Assembly: GCA_033807775.1 (NCBI GenBank) | Contig: CM066315.1 | Location: 62,318,320-62,382,319, forward strand | Source: Saussurea involucrata | Lineage: Eukaryota; Streptophyta; Magnoliopsida; Asterales; Asteraceae | Reading direction: 5' to 3' | DNA: 64,000 nt | In this document: positions 33,097 through 45,700 of the stretch, one piece after another | Position numbering within the stretch: the first letter of the stretch is position 1 | Layout: each line of letters starts with the position of its first letter | Notes under the pieces: model-generated | Database searches by the model: none | What the model saw: only the letters and a program-made list of their open reading frames with translations | What the model was told of the DNA's origin: nothing | Translations under genes and position numbers: made by a program

Positions 33097-36000
33097 ATAC
33101 TCCCCAACTTGAAAATGATTTCGTCCCCGAAATCAAAGCTAGGTAAACAAATGATGCTACCTACTTCTCATACTCTCTTCGGACTCTAGAGTTACATTAG
33201 TACCTCTATGGTATTTCCACTGTACTTTCAACATAGCTGTCTTATTACCACTACGTAGCTTTCTAACTGATCTTTCCAAAAATTTACCTCTGGTTCTTCC
33301 ACACCGCATCATCATTACAACTCACTCTCCAGGCCTTAAAATAACATTAACATGTACTACCTAAATATGTACACTATAAATTAAGCATACATGTTACTTA
33401 TTAAATACTTCAACCAAGTTATCTTGGAACGACATTACCGATCAAAGTTAGTACCATTCTTAGATCTTCAACTAATAATTTCTCGTACATTTCTTTCACA
33501 CATAAGGAGCAACTTATATTCCTTAACAATCTTGTCTTCGCTACACCACATTGACCTACATACTCATCATCTTTATTAAACTTCCAGTGATTTACAATAC
33601 AACTTAATTGGCAACTCATACCATCAAAATTTCTTTGGATACACTCACCACTTCTCCGACATTCTATTTCGATATAAGTCATATTACCAAGTTATCTTAC
33701 AAACCACGTGTTCTATCAATCTTTATTAACAAATAATACTCTCCAACCGGAATTCCCAAATCTTCCATTCGGATACCTCCTCTTTCTAACATCACGTCTC
33801 ATACTAGATGACACATGTATCTTGGCAATTAATGCCACTACTCGTTCATACATCCTCCACCGATAACATTTACCACAGACCATGTCTCTCATAGTCATTC
33901 GTACATATTTAATTTTACAATCCCATTTTCTCGTCTAAATACACAGGTCTATATCACTAAATATCTCCTCCCCAACTTTAGTTGAACTACTACTCACGAC
34001 TTTCTAATTAACCTTGAACTTATTCGTTCTTACTAGCTCTTTGTGATTCCAATATGTTGCATAGACAGGGTACAATTCCTCACAAATCAACACAATCTAT
34101 ACACTCCTTTTGTTTATCTCTAGTATTTCATCTTTTATAAATCTTCCACATCGTAAATAAACACTTATCTAAAAGCAACAGTCCTTCACTGTTCTAACAA
34201 TCCCACAAGGTGATCCTTCAACTTTTAAGCTTCTAATTTAAACTTAACATTCATACACGATCCCAAAAAGGATAACCAATGCATTCACGTTATATAAACT
34301 TAATTTTCACTACCGATTATGCAAGTTCAACCCCAAGCCTACGTCAAGCTTATCAAATTGGTTCAAAGTTCTTAAGACTTAACTAAATCCAAAACCCAGT
34401 CATCTACTCAAAGGATTTAAAGATTATTTATCAATACCAACTCATGCAAATAAATATATCTATCTCACATTATGCAACATACGCTCCGAGATGTGATAAT
34501 CTTACGACCCCTTCATTGCTACTTTCCCAATGAAGTCAAATCATTTGCAAGTACATGCAACTCTTTTCATACTCCACAATGTATATAATCTGCCTAGGTT
34601 CATTAGTTCCAAAGATACTAAGTAAAATATCAAACAGTCTTTACACCTAAGACCAACACTTAAACTGTCACCGGTTCAAATACAATGCAGTTAAGTATAC
34701 AACACATTCAATACTCCATCTCGAATCATTAAACTGACAAATATTCAAAAGACTCATTTGTATATTAATCAGGCCTTTAAGATCAAAACAATCGTTTGAT
34801 TAAACACATGTCACTCACACGGTTACGTAAACCAAAGTTCCTCTTTACTCATGATCTTAACCTTATTAATCCTTTAATTGGCCATTGATTTCAAAATAAT
34901 AGTTTATCACTCTCATAACCTTCACATTTTCAAAATGTAACACGACAAAACTATTATACAATCACAAAATACCAAAACAGAGTTATAACCACATAACTTT
35001 CACTCAGGTTATAATTAATCAAACTCAAAATTCCCCAATTGTGTCGCACACACTAATACTCATTTTGCGCATATCTTCTGCATCACAACATACCGGTATC
35101 GCTCACGGTTTTGCTACTACTCGCACGACATACGCGAAACGCATCCAGACCGCACCCAGTGACAAAAAAAGGCCTCGTACACCTTATACAACTCTCGCCT
35201 TCAAAGTCAAAACTTGACATCTCAATACTTCCTTAACCCTGAACCTAATTCTTCCTCCAGACACGACCGACCTTCGGCAATTGTATTACTAATCACCGAA
35301 CAAAGGTACAGACCCTCGTATTAATGTTACTAAAGTTCACTTTCAATTTTCCCACTGTTCATCTCTCATTTGAATACAATTACCAAAACCACAAACTTTC
35401 TCCCAAGATTTATCCAACACCTCTCCACTCTTGGAGTTCTTTCTTAGCTTAAAGCGTAATACTCTATGACCTAGCGAGTTCATAGCCTTCATGCATGATA
35501 ATATAATAAATAACTCAATCCACACTTTCCTCATTTAAATAAATAACATTCAAAACAACGTGAGCACACACGCCCCAATCATTTTCATAACTCCCATGTA
35601 CTACACAACGATCTCAAAACCGTTTGTCTACAAATTTCCGTAAAACTCAATCTTTCTCGACCAGAAAAATGTTGTTACAATAATAATATCTTTAAATGAA
35701 GATCTTTTCATACGACAAAAGTTTAAATTTACTGACTCAGAGTAAACTAGTCGTTTCTCACATTCTTTTATATGATATTATCAAATCAATACCTTTGTTG
35801 GTTATAAAAAGTTTACTGATCAACACTTTCTTAACCTATTTTCTATCATACAACTTTTTATGTAAAGTATGAAGTATTTTGCAAGTTGCTAAACCCCAAA
35901 ATTTCGTTAGGCAGCGTAATTGAAATTGCCCTTTGTCTTTAAATACATACTTGCACATACTAACACATCCTTGAATAAAACTGTTATTTATTCATTTGAT

Positions 36001-36729
36001 TTGAAATCAAGAAAACTCATGTAACACACACTAAAACATCATGCACAAAATTCACTCACAATGAAGGCTATTTACTCAAACAAGGTCAATCGTTTTACTT
36101 ACATAACTTATCATTGACACTTTACTTTCGACTCGAAATCGCCCTCTTGGCCTTATAGTAATTGCTACATCTGCATTCCATGGCTCCCATACTCAACCAT
36201 GTCATACTAATTCTGTATTAATCGATCATCTCATACTCTATCTCTGCACCTATCCAATCACCTATTTAAGGTTGCTTTGGCAGACTTTCATGAGTCCCAC
36301 CAATTCCAGGTTGTCCTTCAAACCCTCAATCATATACTGCTCTGTCCTTTAAAGGACCTTGGTGATAAATTCACCATCACTTTACTATAACTTATAGAGA
36401 TAACCATGCGAAATGATTATGCACTTACATACATACAACAACGTACTTTACCGATTGTTAGTCACTGTAACAATTCAGAAATAGACATGCTCGTGTAACA
36501 ATGTATTCATAATAACAGTAGCTAATTGTAATTGTGAACATATCATACAGGAGAATCCCCATTATCATTGTCATAGCACTAATTTCACGTATTTCCGTTA
36601 ACTCTAAGACTATCCCGTCTTAACACTTCTACCCATATCTCACATATCATAACCTACTACATCTCAGTTTAAGTCTAAGTATCTCATCAGCATACTTAGT
36701 TCGCTTAAACTAGGGCTCTGATACCATAC
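33097..36729 (-). other. LARD1 internal domain, no intact coding sequence
   Basis: The minus strand is purine-rich with scattered short ORFs (33419-33682, 33716-33898, 35343-35534), none matching gag-pol. Blocks at 35305, 35481, 35706 and 36063 match the LARD2 internal domain in order and spacing. The primer site is at the right end and the purine tract at the left end. It is probably the cis-acting RNA of a parasitic element. Confidence 0.75.
36714..36727 (-). promoter_or_regulatory. LARD1 primer binding site
   Basis: The minus strand reads TGGTATCAGAGCCC two bases after the right LTR, complementary to initiator tRNA-Met. It fixes the element's orientation and shows it still carried a reverse-transcription start. 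Confidence 0.93.
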
Positions 36730-39382
36730 TGAAACACCCTAAAAACAGATCAATTCAAACCTTGAAATTTCCACAAGTTATGCTCAAAAACTTTCAAACT
36801 TATATAAACTGAGGATCAAATGTAAGGTTTTTATATACAATTGACATTACTTAAATAACTTATTAATCTAATCACCTCATGACAATCAGATTAATCGAAT
36901 TATCTAAACAACTGTCCCCAAAGACTTCAAAGAATAACTAGATCCTTTGTTATCTCTAAGTCTGAATCTCTCCAAAAGTTCTCTTCTCTCGTTCCCGCTA
37001 CTTCCCGGAGCTTGTACCTGGTAAGAAGATTCAACTTGAAACATTAGGCTTTCACCTAGTGAGAATACTCAAATCAAAATAAAATTTAATAATTAAAACA
37101 TGAACAGATAACTCAAACCTGTTCTCACCCATCTTACCGTACGACAACTCCTTTTCAAATCGGGGAATCTACCCCACTCCCAATTTCCTACAACTAACTC
37201 ATTTAATCGCAACAACAACATAAAAGTTAACTCTGAATCATTCCAGATTCACAATCAACAATCATACACAAGAAATTACAAGTCAAAACCTGCCTATTTC
37301 TTAATTAGGAAGTAGAGATTACAAATTACTTTATGCCTATCTCTAATCTTCCTCTCATCACAGGGAAATCTCCGATCTTCCCAAATCAATGGAAATCTCT
37401 GATCTTCCGTAAATCGAAACGGGAATTACAAATCAAAATCTGCCTATTCCACATTCTACCCCTGCATCAATGGTCTCAATGGGATTATAATATCGCGATA
37501 CTCAATCGGGACTCACGATGGTTCGAGGTTCACCCAATTACTAAAATTACACCCCTTTGGTCTATGGCGAGTAATCGGTTCCCATTATACCGTACCCAAG
37601 TGCCCTCGGTGACCGGATGCCTATTTTAGTAAAAGCACATAATCACATAATATAATACAATCGATACTACTATATGCGTCCAGCATAGAATGTATCATTT
37701 CTCTGAACATATTCTATATATAAAAATAAAGAATATTATTACTCCACATCTCAATCTCTTTATTTCCCCTTCTCTGAAATCTGATAAGATGATCACCATC
37801 TCAATAGTTATTTATATTTTCGAACTCATAGATAGGCCTTTATAATATATCTCAATTCGGCTTCTCAATCACATTTAGAGTTCATAATCATCTAACATAT
37901 TGCATATAACAGATAATCCTGCTCATTATAAGGAATATGAATAATTCTTGTTCATCAACTTCTTAACTATCCCCTCATAGTAATTTAACACGAGAGTTAA
38001 TATATATCAGTTGTTAATCTATATCTTTGAACTCATGGATGGATCTTTATAGTTTATCTCAATAAAGCTTCAAATCATTTTTAGAGTTCATAACCACATA
38101 GTAATTTCATGTAGTAGATAATCAAGCTTAGCATGCAAGATTAATAATAAATACTAGTTCATCAACTTCATAGATAACTCATCTTAAAAGTTTTAGCATG
38201 GAAATCCACATAACACGACTTTTAATCGCCCTCTTGGCCCATCTCTATTTTAATCCAATCCACATAAAACATATTCATGCATATATATAAAGCATCTAAT
38301 TAAAGATTAATTACTGAATTTTAAAGAGAGTTGAATAAACTCACCTGATGCGTTATTACTCCTTTTTAATCCTTTTTAACAAGTAAGGGCTCCTTTCTTC
38401 ACTACCACAGCTTACTGTATTATTCAATCACACATACTGATATTAATCATCAAAACAGAACCCTCTACAACTGAAAATCCTTAATTTCTTAAAATTACAT
38501 CTTAAATCGCAACCAACTGAAGTCGCAATCACCTATTGCGATTTCACTTCCAAGTCGCAACCAACTGTGCGACTACAGTACTAAGTCGCAATTCACCATT
38601 GCGATTCCACCCCAAATCGCAACCAACTGTTGCGACTTCAAAACCAAGTCGCAACTGCCCATTGCGATTTCGACCCAAGTCGCAACCAACTGTTGCGATT
38701 CTAAAGCCAAGTCGCAATGGTCTACTGCGACTCCAACTCCAAGTCGCAATAGCCTATTGCGACAATCATGAATGTCGCAACTCAAGGTTGCGACTTCGAT
38801 GATATTCAACCAAGTCTCGGTCCACTAAGTTCATTCTAAACCCAGATTTTTGTACTTTTAATCTATGTTTGTTTATGCCAATTTGTAGATATGTTTAATA
38901 CACTTATCTTAACACATCCAAAAACTCAGATTCTCATTAACATCATAATTTACCCAAAACCCATCAAAATCTTCTAAAAACACTTTTACTACTAAGATGA
39001 AGAATTTAAAATGAGATGTTTACCTTATGATTCTTCAAACCAACAACAGATTGAATAAATTCCTGCTATTCCTTTCTTCTTCTCCTTCCCTTTCTCGATA
39101 TCTCTATCTCAATTCTCTCTCTCGGTTTCTCTTTCTCAAACCGAACCCACACACAATGCACATAAGACACACATTTAGCTAACATGCTAATTTAATGACA
39201 CCTCACTAAAACACATGAGTCATATAACTATTTTCATAATAAACCATTAACTTTCAATAAATTGCACAACCAACCCTCCAAATGAAAATCTATCACAATT
39301 AACATATTTAAACAATTACAAACTTAACCCCAAGTTAATTTGAAATTCACAAAATTATACAACGAAAAATCGGGATGTTACA
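36730..39382 (-). repeat. LARD1 5' LTR (right copy)
   Basis: Same length as the left copy, with TGTAACATCCCG at 39382 and GGGTGTTTCA at 36730 on the minus strand. Differences from the left LTR are scattered single bases, for example in the hairpin near 37053. Confidence 0.92.
38503..38806. repeat. TCGCAA hairpin array, right LTR copy of LARD1
   Basis: Identical to the left-LTR array by eye, including all loop sequences. The array was therefore copied with the LTR at insertion and has not changed since. Confidence 0.9.
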
Positions 39383-41726
39383 AAAATATTGACCTGATTA
39401 GCATATGACCATTATATCCTTCGATTTCTAAACCTCGACTACATCGATCACCCTGAACCTCGACTACCTCCATCGACTCTTTGAATTGGAAAGATGAAAC
39501 CCTGATTTTTACACAGAAGCAGAAAATCTTTGATTTTTACGCATAAAATCTGTGATATTAAAACGAAAACAGAAACAGTGAAAGAAGGAAATGTGGAATG
39601 AGCTTAATCAATTGCAACACACTCGATTTCCTGCCGAATGATAATGTGGACTTCAGATTCTACTATCCTACAAAAGAAGGAAAACCATCCAGATTTAGAT
39701 GCCTGCAAATGGACTGTTGCTAATCGATTTCCTGCAGAATGATAATGTGGACTTCTGTTTTTAAAACCATGGGATGTGAGACAGATTGTTATCAATTGCA
39801 ACAGTCCATATCCAATAAATCCATTTTGCTATTTCAATCCATTAGCAAGAGCATAATACACCTATCAAAACTCAACTCAGGTTTCACAAGGTTTGTTGAT
39901 AAAAAGCAGTGAATGTTAGCATTGATAAAAAGCACAAAATGGAAACAGTGAAAGGTTTTAAAAAAACATTGGTTTATAGTAGAAGAGCATTGGTTTTAAG
40001 TTTACACTCTTATCTTCTTTACCCAACTTCTTCAACTTCATACCTGAGTAATCCCAGATGCAAACTGTTCTTGAATATAAACATGTGAGTATCCTGTAAA
40101 ACAAAGGTACCAATGTCCATTAATAAATGAATGAAAATTTGTTTGCTCATTTTCCCCACAACTGTAATCAATGTCCAGGTATGCTGGACTCCTCTTTAAA
40201 AAATACACACTACTCTTTCCGATTTACTCAATTACAAGAAACATATATATTTACCATGGCTTCGTTGAATGCATATCCATGGATTTTACTCTTTCTAATA
40301 TTTGAGCAAGTTTCCTCTGCAGAAAAGTGCTCTTTATTAGCATGATTAATAAGCAAATATCCAAACATAACAATAAAAAGCATATCAAATTGTAAAACTA
40401 ACAAAACCTTGATATCGAGTATGAGAGGTTGTCCCAAAGTGGAATATAAACAAAACAAATTGAAGCTTCAGTTAGTAAACCGGATTCGGGTAGTAAATCA
40501 AAACAATGCACCAATTCAACGTCAACAATGTAATTTAATAAAATGATCGTATGGAAGCAGATTTTGTAACTGGATCTGAATCATAATAGGCAAAAATGCA
40601 AATCAAGCAAAGACACTGTAAGCTCACCATTGTTGAAGATTAAAAATTGGCCTTTCAAGCTCAAATCAGTTTATTTGTCTGCTCACTTGGTCTGATCGAT
40701 ATTGTGTTTGGATTTTGAAACACTGTCAATTCTGTTCAAATGAATTGATGTTCATCCCGTAAATTTGGTTAGGTTTTTTTGGTTTGAGGAAAAACGTAGG
40801 AGAAAGACGAGAATGGAGGGGATTGCGGCGATGTCGATGAAGCGGGGGGGGGGGGGGGGGTTCTGATCACGACTCCTAACCGTTTGATTTCCGACGAGTC
40901 TATAAAAGCATTGAACAAATTAAATGGAACATTTGACAGAGAAAAAATTGCCTCCAGTACGAAGAACATCGAGAAATTTGAATGACATGCAGCAAATTCA
41001 AGTTGAGTTCCCGGTATCCCCAAAAGATTTGTGGGTGCTTGGCAGAACGGTGTAGAATATGAAGGTGTCTTAGAGGAAGAGTTCATAAGTAGAATCAAGG
41101 AACAAATCCGCGACTCAGGAAAATCAGGCGACAGAGAGGGGGTTGTGAGGAATCGCGGAGAAGAGGAGGAGGTTGTGTGTTGAGTGGGGGATATAACCTG
41201 CATTCGTGTGAGGGAGGGAGTTGAAACTCCTTTGAACGTGGAGGGAGGAGTCTGAGATAAACCAGGGCTAAGAAGAATTAACCTGGTGATCGATTTTTGT
41301 GGCGATTTGCAGAAAGTAGGGGGGAGAGGGAGATAATTTAGGGCGGTTTGCAGAGGGTGGAGAGGGAGGAGTAGCTAGTAACCGTGACTTAATCGTAGGA
41401 GTAGTGACTTAATGAGTGGCTTATTGATTTTAAACGGCCCAGATCAAAAGTTGGGTTTAATTTAAAGGGCTTAGATCAAACTAAAAACAGTTGGACTCCA
41501 TTGGGTCCATATTATATATATTGTGACAAATAAAACCAATCATAACAAAATTACAATATTTGAGACAACATATTTTTTTTTCTTATTTTTAAAGGATTTT
41601 TTTGTCAAAAAAGAAAGGGGGAAATTATAAACTAACATAGTCAAGGGGGCTTTTCTGTGAAGTTTTATTTTCGCTAACCAATTTTACAATATGATTTATG
41701 TCAAGGGGCTTAATGTAAATGTTCTA
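39383..41726 (-). other. Region divergent to the SR gene, possible unidentified minus-strand gene
   Basis: No family is recognised. Exon-like pieces on the minus strand are: TTTTACAG followed by GYSHVYIQEQFASGITQ and a GTATGAAG donor (about 40045-40095); TTCTGCAG followed by RKLAQILERVKSMDMHSTKP and a GTAAAT donor (about 40255-40320); and an end piece IVESEVHIIIRQEIECVAID with stop (about 39607-39668). A 144-aa ORF at 40769-41203 (MQVISPTQHTTSSSS...) could hold a first exon. It spans a run of 17 G at 40844-40860, read as Pro codons. A ~45-bp block around 39620 is duplicated about 100 bp away. If real, this gene would share a divergent promoter with the SR gene. Confidence 0.3.
40844..40860. 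repeat. Poly-G run (17 nt)
   Basis: Seventeen consecutive G on the plus strand in otherwise ordinary sequence. Length in such runs is often misread in assemblies, so frames crossing it are unreliable. Confidence 0.9.
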
Positions 41727-41736
41727 CTATATATAG
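41727..41736 (+). promoter_or_regulatory. TATA box of the SR gene
   Basis: CTATATATAG lies about 30 bp before a CT-rich leader containing TTAGGGTTTTGCTG, and a first non-coding exon that ends at 41836 (GAAG/GTAATA). Position and composition fit a plant core promoter. Confidence 0.6.
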
Positions 41737-41759
41737 AAACTACTGCTACCTTGCCGTCA

Positions 41760-41836
41760 GTGTCCCAAGATATTTTATCCTCACCGGCCTCATCTCCTCT
41801 CTGCAAATTAGGGTTTTGCTGTTTCGTCTTTTGAAG
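41760..41836 (+). other. Non-coding first exon of the SR gene
   Basis: The transcript likely begins around 41760, 25-30 bp after the TATA box. A good donor (TTTGAAG/GTAATAC) ends the exon at 41836, and the acceptor TTTTTTTTGAAG at 42755 places the start codon 5 nt into exon 2. The start site is inferred; the splice sites are visible. Confidence 0.6.
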
Positions 41837-42760
41837 GTAATACATCATATGTCAAATTTGTCTTCAATTGATCGTAATATCTGAATTATAAATTTGTTAC
41901 TTAACGTGTTAGCCTTTAGCTCTGTTGATTATACATATGAATGATTGTATGTTGTAAGATCTGATGGTGTTTTGAACATCAATTTTTGTGGTTTCGAATC
42001 TGCGTATAGTGATGCGTTCCTTTCTGAAGTATCTTTTCTATGAACGTATAGATCTAGTAATTTGTTGGCTCGGTTTTAATTTTAAACTTTTCTTGGTCTT
42101 ACGTTGACCTGATTGCTGTGATTTTCTCTATAAATTGCATTCAATTATAAGGTAATGCGCACGGGTGATTTCTAGAACTTGTTATTTGGTTTGTGTTGTA
42201 GGCGCATTTTTATATTAGGTCTTGGTGATGTTGTTTGGTGGAAGGATGCCTGTATGATTTTCTCTTTGATTAAAAGGATTATTAGATGGTTGGCCGGTTT
42301 GTCGTGAAGGCAAATCCATCACTTGGGGTTTTTGAAATTTGTCATTGTTGGAGAGATTTTCTTCTGACAAATGGTGCAATGGGTGTAGTTTCTTTTTTAC
42401 TTTAACATCAAATGCTCTCAGGACATATCTGATGAAAGGAACCTTGATGTTTAGGATATCACATATTGGATATTCTGATAAATATGTATATTCTGATATC
42501 TACACTTGCTTGATTGCATTTGAGATAGGAAATTATCAATTCTCTAGTTGTATGTGATTGAGCTTTCTTCTCATGGTGATAATCCATTCTTACTAATTTC
42601 TGATGTTTCTTTATCTATCATTTTTATATAACTGGTCTAGCTTCATTGTAATATGTTTATTTTTAATCATTTTTGTTTCATTTATTGAATCATCTTAATA
42701 TTTTTATTTAACATTGGTTACATACATGCTTAACAAAGTGTCTTTTTTTTTGAAGATAAA

Positions 42761-45700
42761 ATGAGGCCCATCTTCTGTGGAAACTTTGAGTTCGATGCAC
42801 GACAGGGTGAACTGGAGAGACTTTTTAGAAAATATGGAAAAGTTGATAGAGTGGATATGAAGTCTGGTAATTTTGGCTTGTTACATTTTCCAGCTCTTAT
42901 ATTGAATTTATATTTCACTCAAGTTATTGCATTATTTGTTTACATGTGCTATCTATAAGCTATGGAAGGAAGTTTGAAAGATTTTTGCTTTTTAATTAAA
43001 TATTATATCAAATACTTGGAAAGTTCATGTAAGATTATAAACAAGTCTTTTCAAAATGCATTCTTTATAAACTTCTAGTTGTCACTATGTGCATCAAATA
43101 GACTGTGATGGGGTTCTACCTATAAGTGGAAACTTCTACTCCCCCCTTGGGCATGGAGCACGTGTTGGTTTTGTTTCACCACTTGCAGACGACGATTGAA
43201 AAGGTAGCCTGACTCGGTTTAGGAGCAGTGTGGGGTTAATCTATGAAATGAAGCTTCATGAGATTATAATTATGCTTTTTCAGATGCATGTTTCAGTTAT
43301 ATCTTTCTTTTATTACATACCTTTCTTGTGAACAATCTAACATCAATTGTATATCAACGTATTCGTATACAATTTGTTGGTTAGTAAGAATAGCAAATGT
43401 GATCCATACCATCACACAACGGTCCACAAGATTTGCAAAGTGAAAGTTCCACTATGTTCCGGAGACTTCTACATTCCACGTTGTAAAGGTGGTGGTCTGG
43501 ATGAGGTAGGGCCTCAACGACTTCCGAATCATGTGACCCAGCCAGCTGCAGTGCCTTGTTGTTATGGGGTGTCCGGATGTGTTTAAGAAAAGAAAGAGTA
43601 TGATTTTTCAAGTGTAAAACCCCCATACTCAAATAATTCTTTGGCGCAGGATTACCTTGGATTTCTCCAACTATCATCCCTGGCTGATGGATGATCATCC
43701 GCATTCCATTTCCAGGCCATGACGGGCTTCCTCTTCTTCTTTCTGAGAAGAGCCATTCCGATCCACTTTGGCATCATCACCATCACACATTCACCACAGA
43801 CATTGATTGTTGCCTTTCATTCCACGTGGCTTTTGCCTAGTCCTCATTTTCAGACACGTTACCAGAGGCAACAACCGAATAGATGAAGGCACCTTTTTTA
43901 CTACTTATTCTGCCATGAGACATCCATCCATCCATCCAATCCATCCTTGGATTCTAGTTCCATGACATGACATCCCTTAGTTCATTGCGCAAGGTCTGTT
44001 GCTGATTTACTGGTCTATCGTTGTTTCTACCTTTAACAGATTGGTCTTTTATATAAAAAGGGTAAAACTCTAAACAGTGTATGCAAATGTCTGGTGGAAA
44101 ATTCCGTATTCTTTCATGTTGGGTTTTAGATTAGTTTAAGTTGCATCTTTATTTGACTTTATGCTTTTGGTTATTTACAGGGTTTGCCTTTGTCTATATG
44201 GAAGATGAAAGGGATGCTGAAGATGCAATTCGTGCACTTGACCGCTATGAGTTTGGCAGGAAGGGACGCCGACTTCGTGTTGAGTGGACAAAGGTAATGT
44301 CCTTCTAATCTAGAAGCTTCTCTAGTTTATTTTTTTTATTTTACTAACTTGTTTTGCTGTTGGTTCCTTGCAGCAAGAACGCAGTGTTAGACAGCCTGCA
44401 AGTTCTAGGAGATCTTCATCTAATTCGCGGCCATCTAAAACCCTGTTTGTAATCAATTTTGATCCGTATAATACTAGGACAAGGGATTTGGAGAGGCACT
44501 TTGATCCTTATGGTAAGATTTTGAATATAAGGATCCGAAGGAATTTTGCCTTCATACAATTTGAGTTACAAGAGGATGCCACCAAAGCTCTTGATGCTAC
44601 AAATATGAGGTACTCAACTTTCCTGCTTCATGTCTTAGTTTATAACTTGCCCAGCCGAGTAGACCTGGCAAACGTGTTGTGTCGGGTTCAAAGTTAAACG
44701 GGTTGAGAGTGCGTAACCCGAATCTGGCCTGTTTAATAAACGGGTTAGAAAATCCCAACCTGAACACGACCCACCTAAACCGTTTATCCTCTCAACCCAT
44801 TAAACCTGCTAACCCGTTTGACCCGTTTAACATTTATAAAATTAAAAAAATTGAAAATAAAAAATTCACAAAAAATTACTAATCCAAAATTCTAATAAAA
44901 AACTTGTTATATATATATATATAAAGGGTCATTTTCAAGTTGAATTTTTTGACCCTGACCTTACCCGTTAAATTTTTGTGTCGTGTCAACCTGTATTACC
45001 CAAACCCGTTTATTTCGTGTCACGTTAGCGTGTCGTGTAGCACTTCGACTAAAAGACTGTTTTATTTCGTTTGCAGCAAGCTAATGGATCGGGTTATTTC
45101 GGTTGAATACGCCATTAAAGATGATGATAGAAGGAACGGGAGTAGCCCTAATGGAGGCCGTGATAGGTCACCTCGTAGGAGAAGTGATGATAGGGGGCGG
45201 TCACCAAGTCCGTATAGGAGAGAGAGGGGGAGTCCAGATTATGGGCGGGGGCGAGATAGGGCAAGCCCTGATTATGGTCGAGGGCGAGGCCGCAGCCCAA
45301 GTCCAGGCCACCGGAGGGAGCGTGGCAGCCCCGATTATGGCCGTGGTGCTAGCCCTAGCCTGAATGGGAAGGAGAGAAATGGTAGTGGAAGTCCAAATGG
45401 AAGGGTTAGGAATGCTGCTGATTATAGGCGTGATGTGAGCCCGAGTCCTCGTAGGGAGAGGGAAAGGAGCGGTCGTGTGTCGATCCCAAGGGAAAGGAGG
45501 GTGAGCCCTGAATATGAACATGGTGCAATCGTGAGTCCTCGGAGTGAAGGACGAATAAGCCCTGATGAGTCTCCTCGTGAAGCGAGCCCGGATGCAAAGC
45601 CAGATCAGCGGGAGAGTCCTGGGTATAGTGGAGCTGAAAGCCCACCTGAAAGGTACCGAAGGTATGTATTTTCATTCATTCTGAATAATGCCTGAAACTT

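Larger units (their letters stand above)
30444..39382 (-). mobile_element. LARD1: complete non-coding LTR element (large retrotransposon derivative)
   Basis: Two LTRs of 2653 bp each (30444-33096, 36730-39382) bracket a 3633-bp internal domain with no gag-pol. The minus-strand orientation follows from the primer binding site next to the right LTR (TGGTATCAGAGCCC, about 36714-36727) and a purine tract next to the left LTR (AAGTTGGGGAGTAT). Flanks are AAAAC (30439-30443) and AAAAT (39383-39387), a near-perfect 5-bp target duplication. The LTRs differ at roughly a dozen sites by eye, suggesting a fairly recent insertion. It must have used another element's proteins. The leader after the primer site resembles that of the gypsy element at 20622, which suggests a chromovirus helper. 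Confidence 0.9.

Noticed and set aside
40256..40345. Short secreted-peptide-like ORF (MASLNAYPWILLFLIFEQ)
   Set aside because: It is antisense to an exon-like piece on the minus strand, is only 29 residues, and has no supporting context.
43347..43586. 79-aa ORF in SR intron 2
   Set aside because: No domain or codon signal; better explained as part of an alternative-exon region.
45201..45675. Minus-strand ORFs over the SR gene
   Set aside because: Shadows of the repetitive RS domain; the plus-strand exon has domain support and splice sites.
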